A stretch of DNA of 64,000 bases, taken from Streptomyces sp. LUP30 (GTDB lineage Bacteria; Actinomycetota; Actinomycetes; Streptomycetales; Streptomycetaceae). Within the stretch, counting starts at the first letter, position 1. The number at the start of each line of letters is the position of its first letter. Location of the stretch: the NCBI RefSeq assembly GCF_001746365.1, contig NZ_MJAJ01000036.1:9238-73237 (forward strand), read 5' to 3'. The notes beneath the pieces are model-generated. The model was not told the DNA's origin. It worked only from the letters and a program-made list of their open reading frames with translations, and ran no database searches. The position numbers and the translations under genes were made by a program. Below, one piece after another: positions 1 through 7,464 of this stretch.

Positions 1-187
1 GGGGGCCCCGCGGGCCGCAGCCGAGCACACGGGCGACGAGGGCGCCGCGAGGCGGGCCACACGCCCGACGGCGGATGGCGGGTCGCCGCACGCATCCCCC
101 ACCGACGCGAACCCCTGCACGGGACCGGGGCAGGCCGGCGGCGCCCCGGCCCGCGCACCGCGGTCGGGCCGCCGCGCCGCACGCCGC

Positions 188-1066
188 TCACTGCGCGGCG
201 CGCCACGTTCCGTTCGTGAGTCCGACCGGGTTGGCGTCCGGCACGATCCCGGAGTCCAGGACGGTGCGGGCGAGTGGTTCGAGCAGGCGGGCGAGGCGGG
301 CGGTGGCTCCGGGGCCCAGGGCGGTCCACGGCGCCGCCGCGGCGGCGTCCGTGTCCGCTTCGATCTGCTCGCGGGCGACGGCCCCGGCCGCCGTGAGTCG
401 CCCCTCCCTGTCGAGCCAGCCGCGCTCCGCCAGCTCCGCCTGGGCCGCCCGCCACGGATCGGCGCCCCACTGGCGGGTGCGCCGCTGGAACTCCGCGTCG
501 GTCTCCCCCGCCGCGCTCTTGAGCGCCATCGCCGCGACCGGCCCCAGGCGACGGCCCACCAGCACCGCGACATGGCCGTCACCGCGGTGTTCGCGCAGGG
601 TGGTCACGGCCTGCCAGAGCCTGACGTGGGGCTGCGCGGGCCGGGGCAGGGCCTGGTTGGCGGCGCCCAGCACGCGCCCCGCCGTGTCCGCGGCCGCGGC
701 TGCCCGCCAGGCGAGGTCGGCCGCCTCGGCCAGTTCGGGGGAGGCGACGACGTCCGCGCCGTACAGGCCGGTCATCGCGGCGGCCACGGCGCGCTCGCGC
801 GCCCGGAGAACCTGCTGCGGGGAGGCGAACTCCCAGGCGTCCGGCAGCGCACGCGCCACCCGGTCGGGGTGGAAGACGTGGAAGCAACTGGTGACGACGG
901 CTGCGGGAGCGGGCCCGAGGGGCGCCGCGCGCAGGGCGAAGTACCCCATCCAGTAACCGCGCATCCCGAGGCCGTCGGCCGCCTCGCGTACCTCGGGGGC
1001 GAAGTAGACGAGCTGATGGACCGGCTCGAACCTCTCCCACATCGTCCGTGCGACCGTCTGGCTCAC
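188..1066 (-). CDS. SCO6745-family helix-turn-helix protein (SalK-like)
   Basis: A 292-residue protein of the actinobacterial SCO6745 family, which is annotated as helix-turn-helix or MarR-like and has no proven role. The N-terminus reads MWERFEPVHQLVYFAPE; the middle is Ala/Arg-rich and helical, and the C-terminal third (GWLDREGRLTAAGAVAREQIEADTD) looks like the wing and dimer helix of a winged-helix fold. The GTG start at 1066 is chosen because GGGAGG lies just upstream; a longer start at 1141 would add a low-complexity leader. No signal peptide or membrane segment is seen. The next gene upstream on the same strand ends 167 bp away, so the two need not be co-transcribed. The family assignment is from remembered similarity; DNA binding is inferred. 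Confidence 0.75.
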   Translation of the reverse strand: MSQTVARTMWERFEPVHQLVYFAPEVREAADGLGMRGYWMGYFALRAAPLGPAPAAVVTSCFHVFHPDRVARALPDAWEFASPQQVLRARERAVAAAMTGLYGADVVASPELAEAADLAWRAAAAADTAGRVLGAANQALPRPAQPHVRLWQAVTTLREHRGDGHVAVLVGRRLGPVAAMALKSAAGETDAEFQRRTRQWGADPWRAAQAELAERGWLDREGRLTAAGAVAREQIEADTDAAAAAPWTALGPGATARLARLLEPLARTVLDSGIVPDANPVGLTNGTWRAAQ

Positions 1067-1233
1067 TTCCTGGTCCTCCCGGTTCGTCGTCTCGGCGTCG
1101 TCCGTCGCCGTCGGGCGCCGTCCGTCGCCGTCAGGCAGCATCCGTCATGACAGCGGTCATAACAACCCCGCCGGACGATGGCACGACCCTCCGGGAGACC
1201 GCACTCCCCGCACGCCAGGACACCGCGGCCGCG

Positions 1234-2019
1234 TCACGGCGTCGGGATGCCCGCCGGGCCGGTCCGGCGGGCGGGGCGGTCGAAGCGGACCGGGACGCCC
1301 GGCGAGTACAGGACGCTCACCGGGTCCCGCGTCGGCGCCGGCAGGCCCGCCGCCGCGATCAAATCCTCCTCGCACTCCACCAGTTCGGCCCGGTGCAGCG
1401 GCCAGCGCGGATGGGCGTTGGGCAGGTACATCGGGCGGCCGAAGAAGGCACTGTGCAAACCCCAGCGCGCGGTCAGGAAGTGCTCCAGCGCGGTGGGTTC
1501 GCCGATCGCGTCGCCCACGCGCACGGTGATCCGGCTGCGGGCGCCGCGCGGCGCGGGCCAACGGCGGCTGCTGGTGTAGGCGACGGTGTCGCCGTCGACG
1601 TCGATCGCCATGCGCGACCACGCGTAGGGCAGCCGGAAGCCGGCCCGCGCCACGGCCACCGGCACCAGGCGGGAGGCGTCCAGCGAACGGAAGACCACGC
1701 CCCGGCGCCCGTGCGCGTCCACCGAGTACAGACGGACGTTCGTCTCGGGGAAGGAACCGAGATAGGGCACGCCCGGCAGGCGGAACCAGCCCACGCGGTG
1801 CATCCGGAACGCCACGAGGCCGACGTAGGTGACGCCGTCGAGGGTGTCCGGGACGGTACCGGGCGGCAGGAGCCCGGCCACGTCCGCCGGGTCGGCCGCC
1901 CAGTGCAGGAAGGTCAGGTCCAGCCAGGACTGGGTGAGCAGCGGGCGCGCTATCGCGGACGGGGCGTCGGGCGTGACGGGGTGCGGGACCGGGGCCGGTG
2001 CCTGCGGGGTCTGGGACAC
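1234..2019 (-). CDS. YqjF / DUF2071 family protein
   Basis: A 261-residue protein with the hallmarks of the YqjF (DUF2071) family: LTFLHWAADPADVAGLLPPGT near the N-terminus, a central GLVAFRMHRVGWFRLPGVPYLGSFPETNVRLY block, and a C-terminal LPNAHPRWPLHRAELVECEEDLIAAAG segment. The family is cytoplasmic, resembles acetoacetate-decarboxylase-like folds, and has no established reaction. The GTG at 2019 is preferred because the family begins close to there; an ATG at 2151 would add 44 atypical residues. The gene is divergent from the orphan ORF at 2248, and a 10-bp tandem repeat lies between them. Confidence 0.8.
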   Translation of the reverse strand: MSQTPQAPAPVPHPVTPDAPSAIARPLLTQSWLDLTFLHWAADPADVAGLLPPGTVPDTLDGVTYVGLVAFRMHRVGWFRLPGVPYLGSFPETNVRLYSVDAHGRRGVVFRSLDASRLVPVAVARAGFRLPYAWSRMAIDVDGDTVAYTSSRRWPAPRGARSRITVRVGDAIGEPTALEHFLTARWGLHSAFFGRPMYLPNAHPRWPLHRAELVECEEDLIAAAGLPAPTRDPVSVLYSPGVPVRFDRPARRTGPAGIPTP

Positions 2020-2136
2020 CGTTCCAGTATCACGGAGGGCCGGACCGGACGGTCGGCCGCTGTGGCTGAGGACACATGTCGTTCCGAGGGGGTCTCGGGC
2101 TACGGTTTTCGGCAGCCCCCGCTTTCTCCACCGCCC

Positions 2137-2166
2137 TTCACCGGCGTTCACGGCCGTTCACGGCCC
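2137..2166. repeat. Three tandem 10-bp repeats, PHO-box-like
   Basis: Three consecutive 10-bp units, each beginning TTCAC (TTCACCGGCG, TTCACGGCCG, TTCACGGCCC), lie in the divergent region between 2019 and 2248. GTTCACC-type direct repeats are the core of Streptomyces PhoP boxes, but those repeat every 11 bp, so the match is only suggestive. Confidence 0.5.
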
Positions 2167-2247
2167 TTCGCCGCTCTTTCGTTACTGCCCCGCGCTTCCT
2201 CCCTGCCCTCGCTGCTCTTCGCTGCCGCACACCTCGGACGGCCCGCC

Positions 2248-2775
2248 TTGTTCGCTGACCTCTCCCCGCTCATCGCCGCCACCGCACAGTGGCTGACCCG
2301 GGCCTACCCGGCGAGCGGCGGCGCGCTCGCCGGAGCCCTGTGCGAGGCGCAGGCCCGGCAGGCGGCGACGGTCGCCGCCCGGCTGCGCTATCCGACCGCC
2401 ACGGACGCCGCCCTGGTCGGCCTGGCGGGTCCGGGCGGCTCGGGCCGCCTGGACTGGGTCAGCGGCGCGGACGCCGTCGACGACGTGTCCGCCGCCGACC
2501 ACGCCTGGCGCACCTGGGTGGACGAGGTGGTGGCGAGCTGGGCGGCCTGTCTGCTCGGCGACGCGGGCCTGGCCGCCGAGGCGGTGGCCGCGCTCGCCGG
2601 AGGCGACCACGGCCCGGGGACGCCGCCCGGCTTCCGGCGACTGGTCGCACCCGACGACCGCGACCTCGACGCGGCGGCACTGCTGCGCCACCCCGATCTC
2701 CTCGCCCCCGTGGCAGGCCTCCACCGAGCGCGGCTCCTGGCCCGCCTGGGACGGGGCCGGGCGCTCGTCGCCTGA
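2248..2775 (+). CDS. Hypothetical Ala-rich protein
   Basis: An unrecognised protein of about 175 residues, almost entirely helical and Ala/Leu-rich (TAQWLTRAYPASGGALAGALCEAQARQAATVAARLRYPTA is typical). It has no signal peptide, membrane segment or catalytic motif that I can see. Codon third positions are strongly G/C in this frame, which supports real coding. No ATG or GTG is available near the beginning of the biased stretch; the TTG at 2248 is the only plausible start, so the 5' end is uncertain and the gene could be a decayed remnant. It converges on the beta-propeller gene 85 bp downstream. Confidence 0.5.
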   Translation: MFADLSPLIAATAQWLTRAYPASGGALAGALCEAQARQAATVAARLRYPTATDAALVGLAGPGGSGRLDWVSGADAVDDVSAADHAWRTWVDEVVASWAACLLGDAGLAAEAVAALAGGDHGPGTPPGFRRLVAPDDRDLDAAALLRHPDLLAPVAGLHRARLLARLGRGRALVA

Positions 2776-2860
2776 GGCGGCCACGGGCGGACCTGCCGGG
2801 CCGGGCCCCGGCCGGTGTGGGCGCCGCGCGGCCGGTCCCTCACGCCCGGGACCGGTCGTC

Positions 2861-3883
2861 TCACTCCAGGTAGGCGGGGGCGACCGCGGAGGTCATCAGC
2901 GAGCGGGGCGCTCCCGATCCGTCGGCGGGCACGCTCCACAGGTCCGAGCCGTAGTCGCCGGGGAGGGCGTAGACGAGGGTGGCGTCGTCGGCCCACAGCG
3001 CCTGGTCGTCGACGGTGCGCCGCTCGGCGGTCGCCGTCTCCTTCATCGTGCGCAGATCCAGGACGTACAGGCGCCAGGGCGCGTCGGGCGAGGCGCCCTC
3101 GACACGTTTCTTGTAGGCGACTCGGGTGCCGTCCGGGGAGAGGGAGGGGCATTCCACGTTGCGGTGCACGGTGGTCAGGGTGCGCGCGGTGAGGTCGCCC
3201 CGGACGAGATAGGTCCGGCCGCCGGTCGCCAGCGTGGCGTAGAAGCGGGTGTCGTCGGCGAAGGTGACGCCCCAGACGTTGATGTCGGCGGCATCGTAGC
3301 GGTGGCCGTCCTTGACGATGTGGAAGGTCTCCAGGTTGTCGTCGATCTTCCAGGTGCGGGTGTCGACGACGGCGGTCCGGGTGGAGAAGTCCGTGCCGGC
3401 GTAGGAGTCCCCGCTGACGAAGACCGTCCAGGCCACCAGGTGGCCGGAGGGCGAGACGCGGGCCCTGGTGGGGATGCCCGCCGCTGGGAAGCGGTGCCGT
3501 TCACGCAGGTGCGCGTCGAGCACCACCGCCCGGTAACGGTCCTGGAGTGCGCCGTGCACGGCCTGCAGGCAGATGCCGGTGCCGGCCGCCGCGTGGAAGC
3601 GCAGGCACTTGACGCCGGACGCGGTGCGCGGCCCCTGCGGACGGTCGGCGGGCACGGTGGCGATCTCGTCGCGGTGCGGGCCCCAGGCCAGGTTGCGCAC
3701 CAGCAGCCGGCGTCCCCCCGAGGACAGCAGCGAGACGGTTCCGGCCCGCACGGTCGGACCGTCCGCCTGCTGCTGGTCGCGCAGCCCCGACCGGTGCGCG
3801 GCGTGCAGCACGGCCCCCGCGCCGACGGTCCCCAGCAGCAGGACGGCGGCCAGCAGGATCACGAGGCGGGTCGTTCTGGTCAT
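2861..3883 (-). CDS. Membrane-anchored TolB-like beta-propeller protein
   Basis: A 340-residue protein with an N-terminal membrane anchor (TRLVILLAAVLLLGTVGAGAVL, residues about 4-26) and an extracytoplasmic domain of repeated beta-sheet blades. Blade signatures of the TolB/WD40-like type are visible: CPSLSPDGTRVAYKK, RVSPSGHLVAWTVF, DDQALWADDATLVYALPGDYGSDLWSVPADGSG. No catalytic residues are evident; such proteins usually act as binding platforms. Its ATG overlaps the TGA of the MFS gene as ATGA, so translation is probably coupled and it is the last gene of a three-gene operon with a secreted phosphoesterase and a transporter. The operon context suggests an envelope or export-associated role, which is inference. 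Confidence 0.8.
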   Translation of the reverse strand: MTRTTRLVILLAAVLLLGTVGAGAVLHAAHRSGLRDQQQADGPTVRAGTVSLLSSGGRRLLVRNLAWGPHRDEIATVPADRPQGPRTASGVKCLRFHAAAGTGICLQAVHGALQDRYRAVVLDAHLRERHRFPAAGIPTRARVSPSGHLVAWTVFVSGDSYAGTDFSTRTAVVDTRTWKIDDNLETFHIVKDGHRYDAADINVWGVTFADDTRFYATLATGGRTYLVRGDLTARTLTTVHRNVECPSLSPDGTRVAYKKRVEGASPDAPWRLYVLDLRTMKETATAERRTVDDQALWADDATLVYALPGDYGSDLWSVPADGSGAPRSLMTSAVAPAYLE

Positions 3884-5166
3884 GCGGGCACCTCGTCGGG
3901 GCTGCGCAGGACGAACGCGGCGACGACGGCGCTGACGGCCAGCGCGGCCGCGGTGAGGGCGAGCGCCGTGCGCGGGCCCCACAGGTTCCAGGCCGCGCCG
4001 AAGGCGAGCGAGCAGGCGAAGCGGGCGAGCGCCTGCCCGGTGCCGACCAGCGCCTGTCCCGCGCCCTGGTGCTGCGCCGGGACGGCTCCGGCGGTGGCGG
4101 CCGCGAGGACGCCGTCCGTGGCCGCGTAGAAGGCGCCGTGCAGCACGAGGACGGCGATCACGGCCGGGATGCCGTGCCAGGGGCTCAGGACGAGGCCGTA
4201 GCCGACGAGCAGCACGCCGTGACCGGCCAGGAAGAGCCGCCGGCGGCTGACCCGGTCGGCCATGACGCCTAGGGGGACGGCCAGCGTGAGGAAGACGGCG
4301 GCGGTGCCCAGCGGCAGCAACGGGAACAGGTGGGCGGGCAGGTCCGCGTCGCGCTGCAGCAGCAGATACAGGAAGGAGTCGCTGACGGTGGTCAGGCCGA
4401 GCAGGGTGGCGCACAGGGTGAGCCGGCGCAGCCGCGGACGGCGCAGCAGGCCGAGCGCGTCGCGCAGCGTCGGCCGCTCCGGCTCGGGCGGCCGTCCCGG
4501 CTCGGTCGGCCGGGCGGCCGTCGCGGAGGTGACGTGCCGGGGCACGAAGAGCACGAGCACGAGAACGCCCAGGACGGCTACGCAGCCGCTGACCGCGAAG
4601 ACCGCGTCGTAGCCGTCGACGGTGGCCCGCAGCACGGCGAAGGCGGCGAGCGGGCCGAGCAGCGCGCCGGTGGTGTCCATGGCGCGGTGCACCCCGAACG
4701 CCCGCCCCCGGTGTTCGGGCGCGGTGGCCAGCGAGATCATCGCGTCCCTGGGGGCGGTGCGCAGCCCCTTGCCGGTGCGGTCGGCCGCGAGCACGGCGCT
4801 GATCGCGGGGAGGCTGTGGGCGAGGAGCAGCAGCGGCTTGCACAGCGCCGACAGTCCGTAGCCGAGGCCCGCCACCGCCTTGTGACGGCGCCCTCCCCGG
4901 TCGGCGAGGTGACCGCCGGCCAGCCGCACCAGCGCGCCGACGCCGTTGTTGATGCCGTCGAGGAGTCCGAAGCCGAGCGGCGACAGACCGAGGCCCGTGA
5001 TCACGTACAGCGGCAGGACGGCGGTGACCATCTCGGAGGAGACGTCCGTGATCATGCTGACCGCCCCCAGGGCCAGCACGGTGGCGGGCACAGCGGCCGG
5101 CCGTCGTCCCGGACCGGAGTCCGGGACGACGGCGGCCGCGGCGCCGCGGGAGTCCGCGAGGTACAC
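3880..5166 (-). CDS. MFS transporter (12-TM type)
   Basis: A 428-residue major facilitator superfamily permease. Hydrophobic segments alternate regularly, the loop LADRGGRRHKAVAG between TM2 and TM3 is the MFS motif A equivalent, and GVMADRVSRRRLFLAGHG is its repeat in the second half. A charged cytoplasmic loop (TAARPTEPGRPPEPERPTLRDALGLLRRPRLRRL) divides the halves. The opening SMITDVSSEMVTAVLPLYV is typical of a subfamily annotated as multidrug or sugar/phosphate-like MFS; the substrate cannot be read from the sequence. The GTG start at 5166 is 5 bp after the phosphoesterase stop, and its stop overlaps the propeller start, so the three genes form one transcript. Confidence 0.88.
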   Translation of the reverse strand: MYLADSRGAAAAVVPDSGPGRRPAAVPATVLALGAVSMITDVSSEMVTAVLPLYVITGLGLSPLGFGLLDGINNGVGALVRLAGGHLADRGGRRHKAVAGLGYGLSALCKPLLLLAHSLPAISAVLAADRTGKGLRTAPRDAMISLATAPEHRGRAFGVHRAMDTTGALLGPLAAFAVLRATVDGYDAVFAVSGCVAVLGVLVLVLFVPRHVTSATAARPTEPGRPPEPERPTLRDALGLLRRPRLRRLTLCATLLGLTTVSDSFLYLLLQRDADLPAHLFPLLPLGTAAVFLTLAVPLGVMADRVSRRRLFLAGHGVLLVGYGLVLSPWHGIPAVIAVLVLHGAFYAATDGVLAAATAGAVPAQHQGAGQALVGTGQALARFACSLAFGAAWNLWGPRTALALTAAALAVSAVVAAFVLRSPDEVPA

Positions 5167-5171
5167 CGGCG

Positions 5172-6062
5172 TCAGTTCCAGATGCCGGTGATGTCGGACG
5201 CCGAGGCGGCGTTGCCCGCGTGCGCGCTCAGCCCGGCCAGGTCCTCCAGCGTGCGCAGCACGTTGTAGTGGTTGTAGGTGGTGGAGCTGGAGCTGCCGGG
5301 CGTGACGTGCTGTCCGTAGAACAGGGTGGGGATGCGGTTGCCGGACAGCTTGTTGTCCTCGTCGAAGGTGACGGCGAGGACGCTGTTGTGGGTCGTGGCC
5401 CAGGCTGCGTACGCACCCAGGTTGTTCTTGATCCAGGTGTCGCCGGTGGAGACCGAGCAGTCGTGCATGTCGCTGCACAGGTTCGGCACGACGAAGGACA
5501 CCTTCGGCAGGGTCGTGTAGTCGGTCGGGAACTGCGCGAAGGTCTTCGCGGTGTTCGTCGGCACGTTGGAGAAGCCGAACCACGGATTGTGCTTCTGTGC
5601 GTAGCTGCCACTGCTGCAGGTCGTCGAACCCTGGCTGGGCAGCGACTCGTTGTAGCTCGCCCATGTCTTGCCCGCGGCGATGAGCTCCGAGGCCAGGTTC
5701 GGCTTGGAGAGGGAGCCGACGGAGACGCAACTGTCGTCGGTGCGGCCCTGGTTGGAGCCGGAGAACAGCATGTAGTAGTTCGGCTCGCTGGGGTGGGTGA
5801 GACCGTAGGACTGGGTGAGGTCGGCTCCGCCGGCCTTCAGGGTGTTGTTGAGGTAGGGGGCGCTGGAGCTGCCTATCACCTGCGAGTAGGCGTGGTTCTC
5901 CATCACCACGACCACGACGTGGTCGGGGGTGGGGAGCGTGGCGGCCTGAGCGGTGGAGGCCGTGGCGGCCCACACCCCGATCGACGTGGCGGTGAGGGCG
6001 ACGGCGCCTGCGAGAGCGGCGAGGGGGTGCCTGGTGCGCTTGGGAGCCTTGACGGCGGCCAT
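5172..6062 (-). CDS. Secreted phosphoesterase family protein (acid phosphatase / phospholipase C-like)
   Basis: A 296-residue exported protein. Residues 1-43 form a signal peptide: a basic start (MAAVKAPKRTRH), a hydrophobic core, and cleavage probably after AQA. The mature part starts LPTPDHVVVVVMENHAYSQVIG, the conserved N-terminal metal-binding block of the PF04185 phosphoesterase family; the MENHAYS/NYYMLFSG and FDEDN motifs fit the acid phosphatase branch, which hydrolyses phosphomonoesters or phospholipid headgroups outside the cell. An ideal GGAGGA sits before the ATG at 6062. It is the first gene of an operon with an MFS permease and an anchored propeller, so the permease may import or export a product of this enzyme (inference). 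Confidence 0.88.
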   Translation of the reverse strand: MAAVKAPKRTRHPLAALAGAVALTATSIGVWAATASTAQAATLPTPDHVVVVVMENHAYSQVIGSSSAPYLNNTLKAGGADLTQSYGLTHPSEPNYYMLFSGSNQGRTDDSCVSVGSLSKPNLASELIAAGKTWASYNESLPSQGSTTCSSGSYAQKHNPWFGFSNVPTNTAKTFAQFPTDYTTLPKVSFVVPNLCSDMHDCSVSTGDTWIKNNLGAYAAWATTHNSVLAVTFDEDNKLSGNRIPTLFYGQHVTPGSSSSTTYNHYNVLRTLEDLAGLSAHAGNAASASDITGIWN

Positions 6063-6429
6063 GACTGTCCTCCGGACAGAAGCGACGATGGTGGGGGGCG
6101 GCGGCGGCCGTAACCCTACGAGTCCGAAGCCCACTCCGGGTGAAGAGCAGACGAACGGCAGACCACGCCGGGCAAAGGTCCCGTCAGACACCAGTAACGC
6201 ACAACGGACCTCCCCCGGCACCCCGTGGGCGCCGGTGAGAACACCGACCAGGACACCGACCCACAGATACCCCTGACTCGCCGTGCAGGCAAGGCAGTTG
6301 ACGTCCCGTCATCGCATCCGACTCCCCTGCGTGCCGTTGCGACCTGGTCCTGTCCCTGATCACCCCACCCCGGACGCCGCGGGTCGGTGACCACCGGTCA
6401 CGTCCACGGGGTTCCGGTCGGGAGCGACC
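6063..6429. other. Intergenic region with a 9-bp direct repeat
   Basis: This 367-bp gap separates the 5' end of the phosphoesterase operon from the 3' end of the TetR gene. It holds the operon promoter region, but I cannot place a convincing -35/-10 pair. ACACCGACC occurs twice 12 bp apart (6241-6249 and 6253-6261), about 180 bp upstream of the start codon. I see no gene in it. Confidence 0.5.
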
Positions 6430-7017
6430 TCAGGCCAGGGCCAGTGCGGCCGAGACCAGGGCCCGCAGGCAGACGCTCTCGGCTTCCTCGTCCGGCAGGG
6501 AGAGATGCTGCATCGTCAGCCCTTCGAAGCCGGCCAGGAAGAACCTCGCGATCGTCCCGGCGGGCCGGCCGAGCTGGTGACCGGTGCGTTCGGCGGTCTC
6601 CTCGATCAGCTTCGCCGTCACCGTCAGGACCTCGCCGTAGTGGCTGCGAAGTGCCTCGTTCAGGTGCGGCGTGCGCAGGGCGAGCATGGTCAGCTCGGTG
6701 AGCAGCTGGTGCGAGGCGGGTTGTTCGAGCACGGTGCGCCAGAGCGCTTCGGCGAGAGTGACGAGGGTTTCCTCGAAGCTCGCGTCCGTGGGCGTGGCCC
6801 GTGTCACCTGGTCGACCAGATCGTGCGTGAGCTGTTCCATGACGGCCCGGTAGAGCTCCTCCTTCGTGCCGAAGGTGTAGTGCACGGTCGCCTGCGCCAC
6901 GCCGAGCTCGGCGGCGATGGCACGGGTGCTCCCGGCCGCCACGCCCTCCCTGGCCATGAGGCCGATGGCCGCCTTGATCAGTTGCGGGCGGCGCTCCGCC
7001 GCGGATACATGAGCCAT
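6430..7017 (-). CDS. TetR family transcriptional repressor
   Basis: A 195-residue regulator with a clear TetR N-terminal domain: RRPQLIKAAIGLMAREGVAAGSTRAIAAELGVAQATVHYTFGTKEELYRAV contains the helix-turn-helix and the recognition helix ATVHYTFGTKEEL (residues about 36-48). The C-terminal part is an all-helical ligand domain with no assigned inducer. The ATG at 7017 fits the usual family start; longer starts enter non-conserved sequence. It is transcribed divergently from the MMPL exporter gene at 7465, and three copies of one operator-like motif sit in the gap, so it probably represses itself and the exporter and is released by an exporter substrate. Confidence 0.93.
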   Translation of the reverse strand: MAHVSAAERRPQLIKAAIGLMAREGVAAGSTRAIAAELGVAQATVHYTFGTKEELYRAVMEQLTHDLVDQVTRATPTDASFEETLVTLAEALWRTVLEQPASHQLLTELTMLALRTPHLNEALRSHYGEVLTVTAKLIEETAERTGHQLGRPAGTIARFFLAGFEGLTMQHLSLPDEEAESVCLRALVSAALALA

Positions 7018-7042
7018 GACACGGATCCTATTCGACTCAGTC

Positions 7043-7277
7043 TGTCGAACAGGTCGCTCGACAAAGCGTCGGAAACACGGGCACGACCGTTCCCGCGCCG
7101 ACGGCGGGCGGACCGGACGGACGGACCGGACGGACGGCCCAGGAGCGTTCGCCGCGGTGCGGGGCCGGCAGGTCCGACGGCAGCGCGGGAGCTGGTGGCG
7201 GCGGAGTCTGCACCCTACAGACGACACGTTCGAGCGACAATGTCAGACGTCCCAGTTGATTGATTTGGTCGCTCGAC
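7043..7277. promoter_or_regulatory. Three operator-like motifs between tetR and the MMPL gene
   Basis: GTCGCTCGA occurs at 7053-7061 and 7268-7276, and its complement TCGAGCGAC at 7230-7238. The copy next to the TetR start lies in a perfect inverted repeat, TGTCGA (7043-7048) and TCGACA (7058-7063). The copy at 7268 directly precedes an AT-rich TGATAA (7287-7292) that could be the exporter -10 box, so bound repressor would block both promoters. Between the -10 box and the exporter start is a leader of about 170 nt with no gene. Confidence 0.7.
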
Positions 7278-7464
7278 TTGAGCAAGTGATAAAGTCGGTC
7301 TTCGAAGGCAGCTCGGATGCCGTCCACGGCACCGGGACGCCTCCCTGCCCGCAGCCGCTCGAGGGCGCGGGCCGACCCGTTCCGCCGCTCCTCCGGCGTC
7401 CAACGGCTTCCGGCGTCCGCGACGCGACGTCCGGGACATCCCTCACCGACCTTCGGAGTTCGCC

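Noticed and set aside
1..187. A gene at the left edge of the window
   Set aside because: The sequence is GC-rich and open in several frames, but no frame shows conserved protein sequence or a ribosome site.
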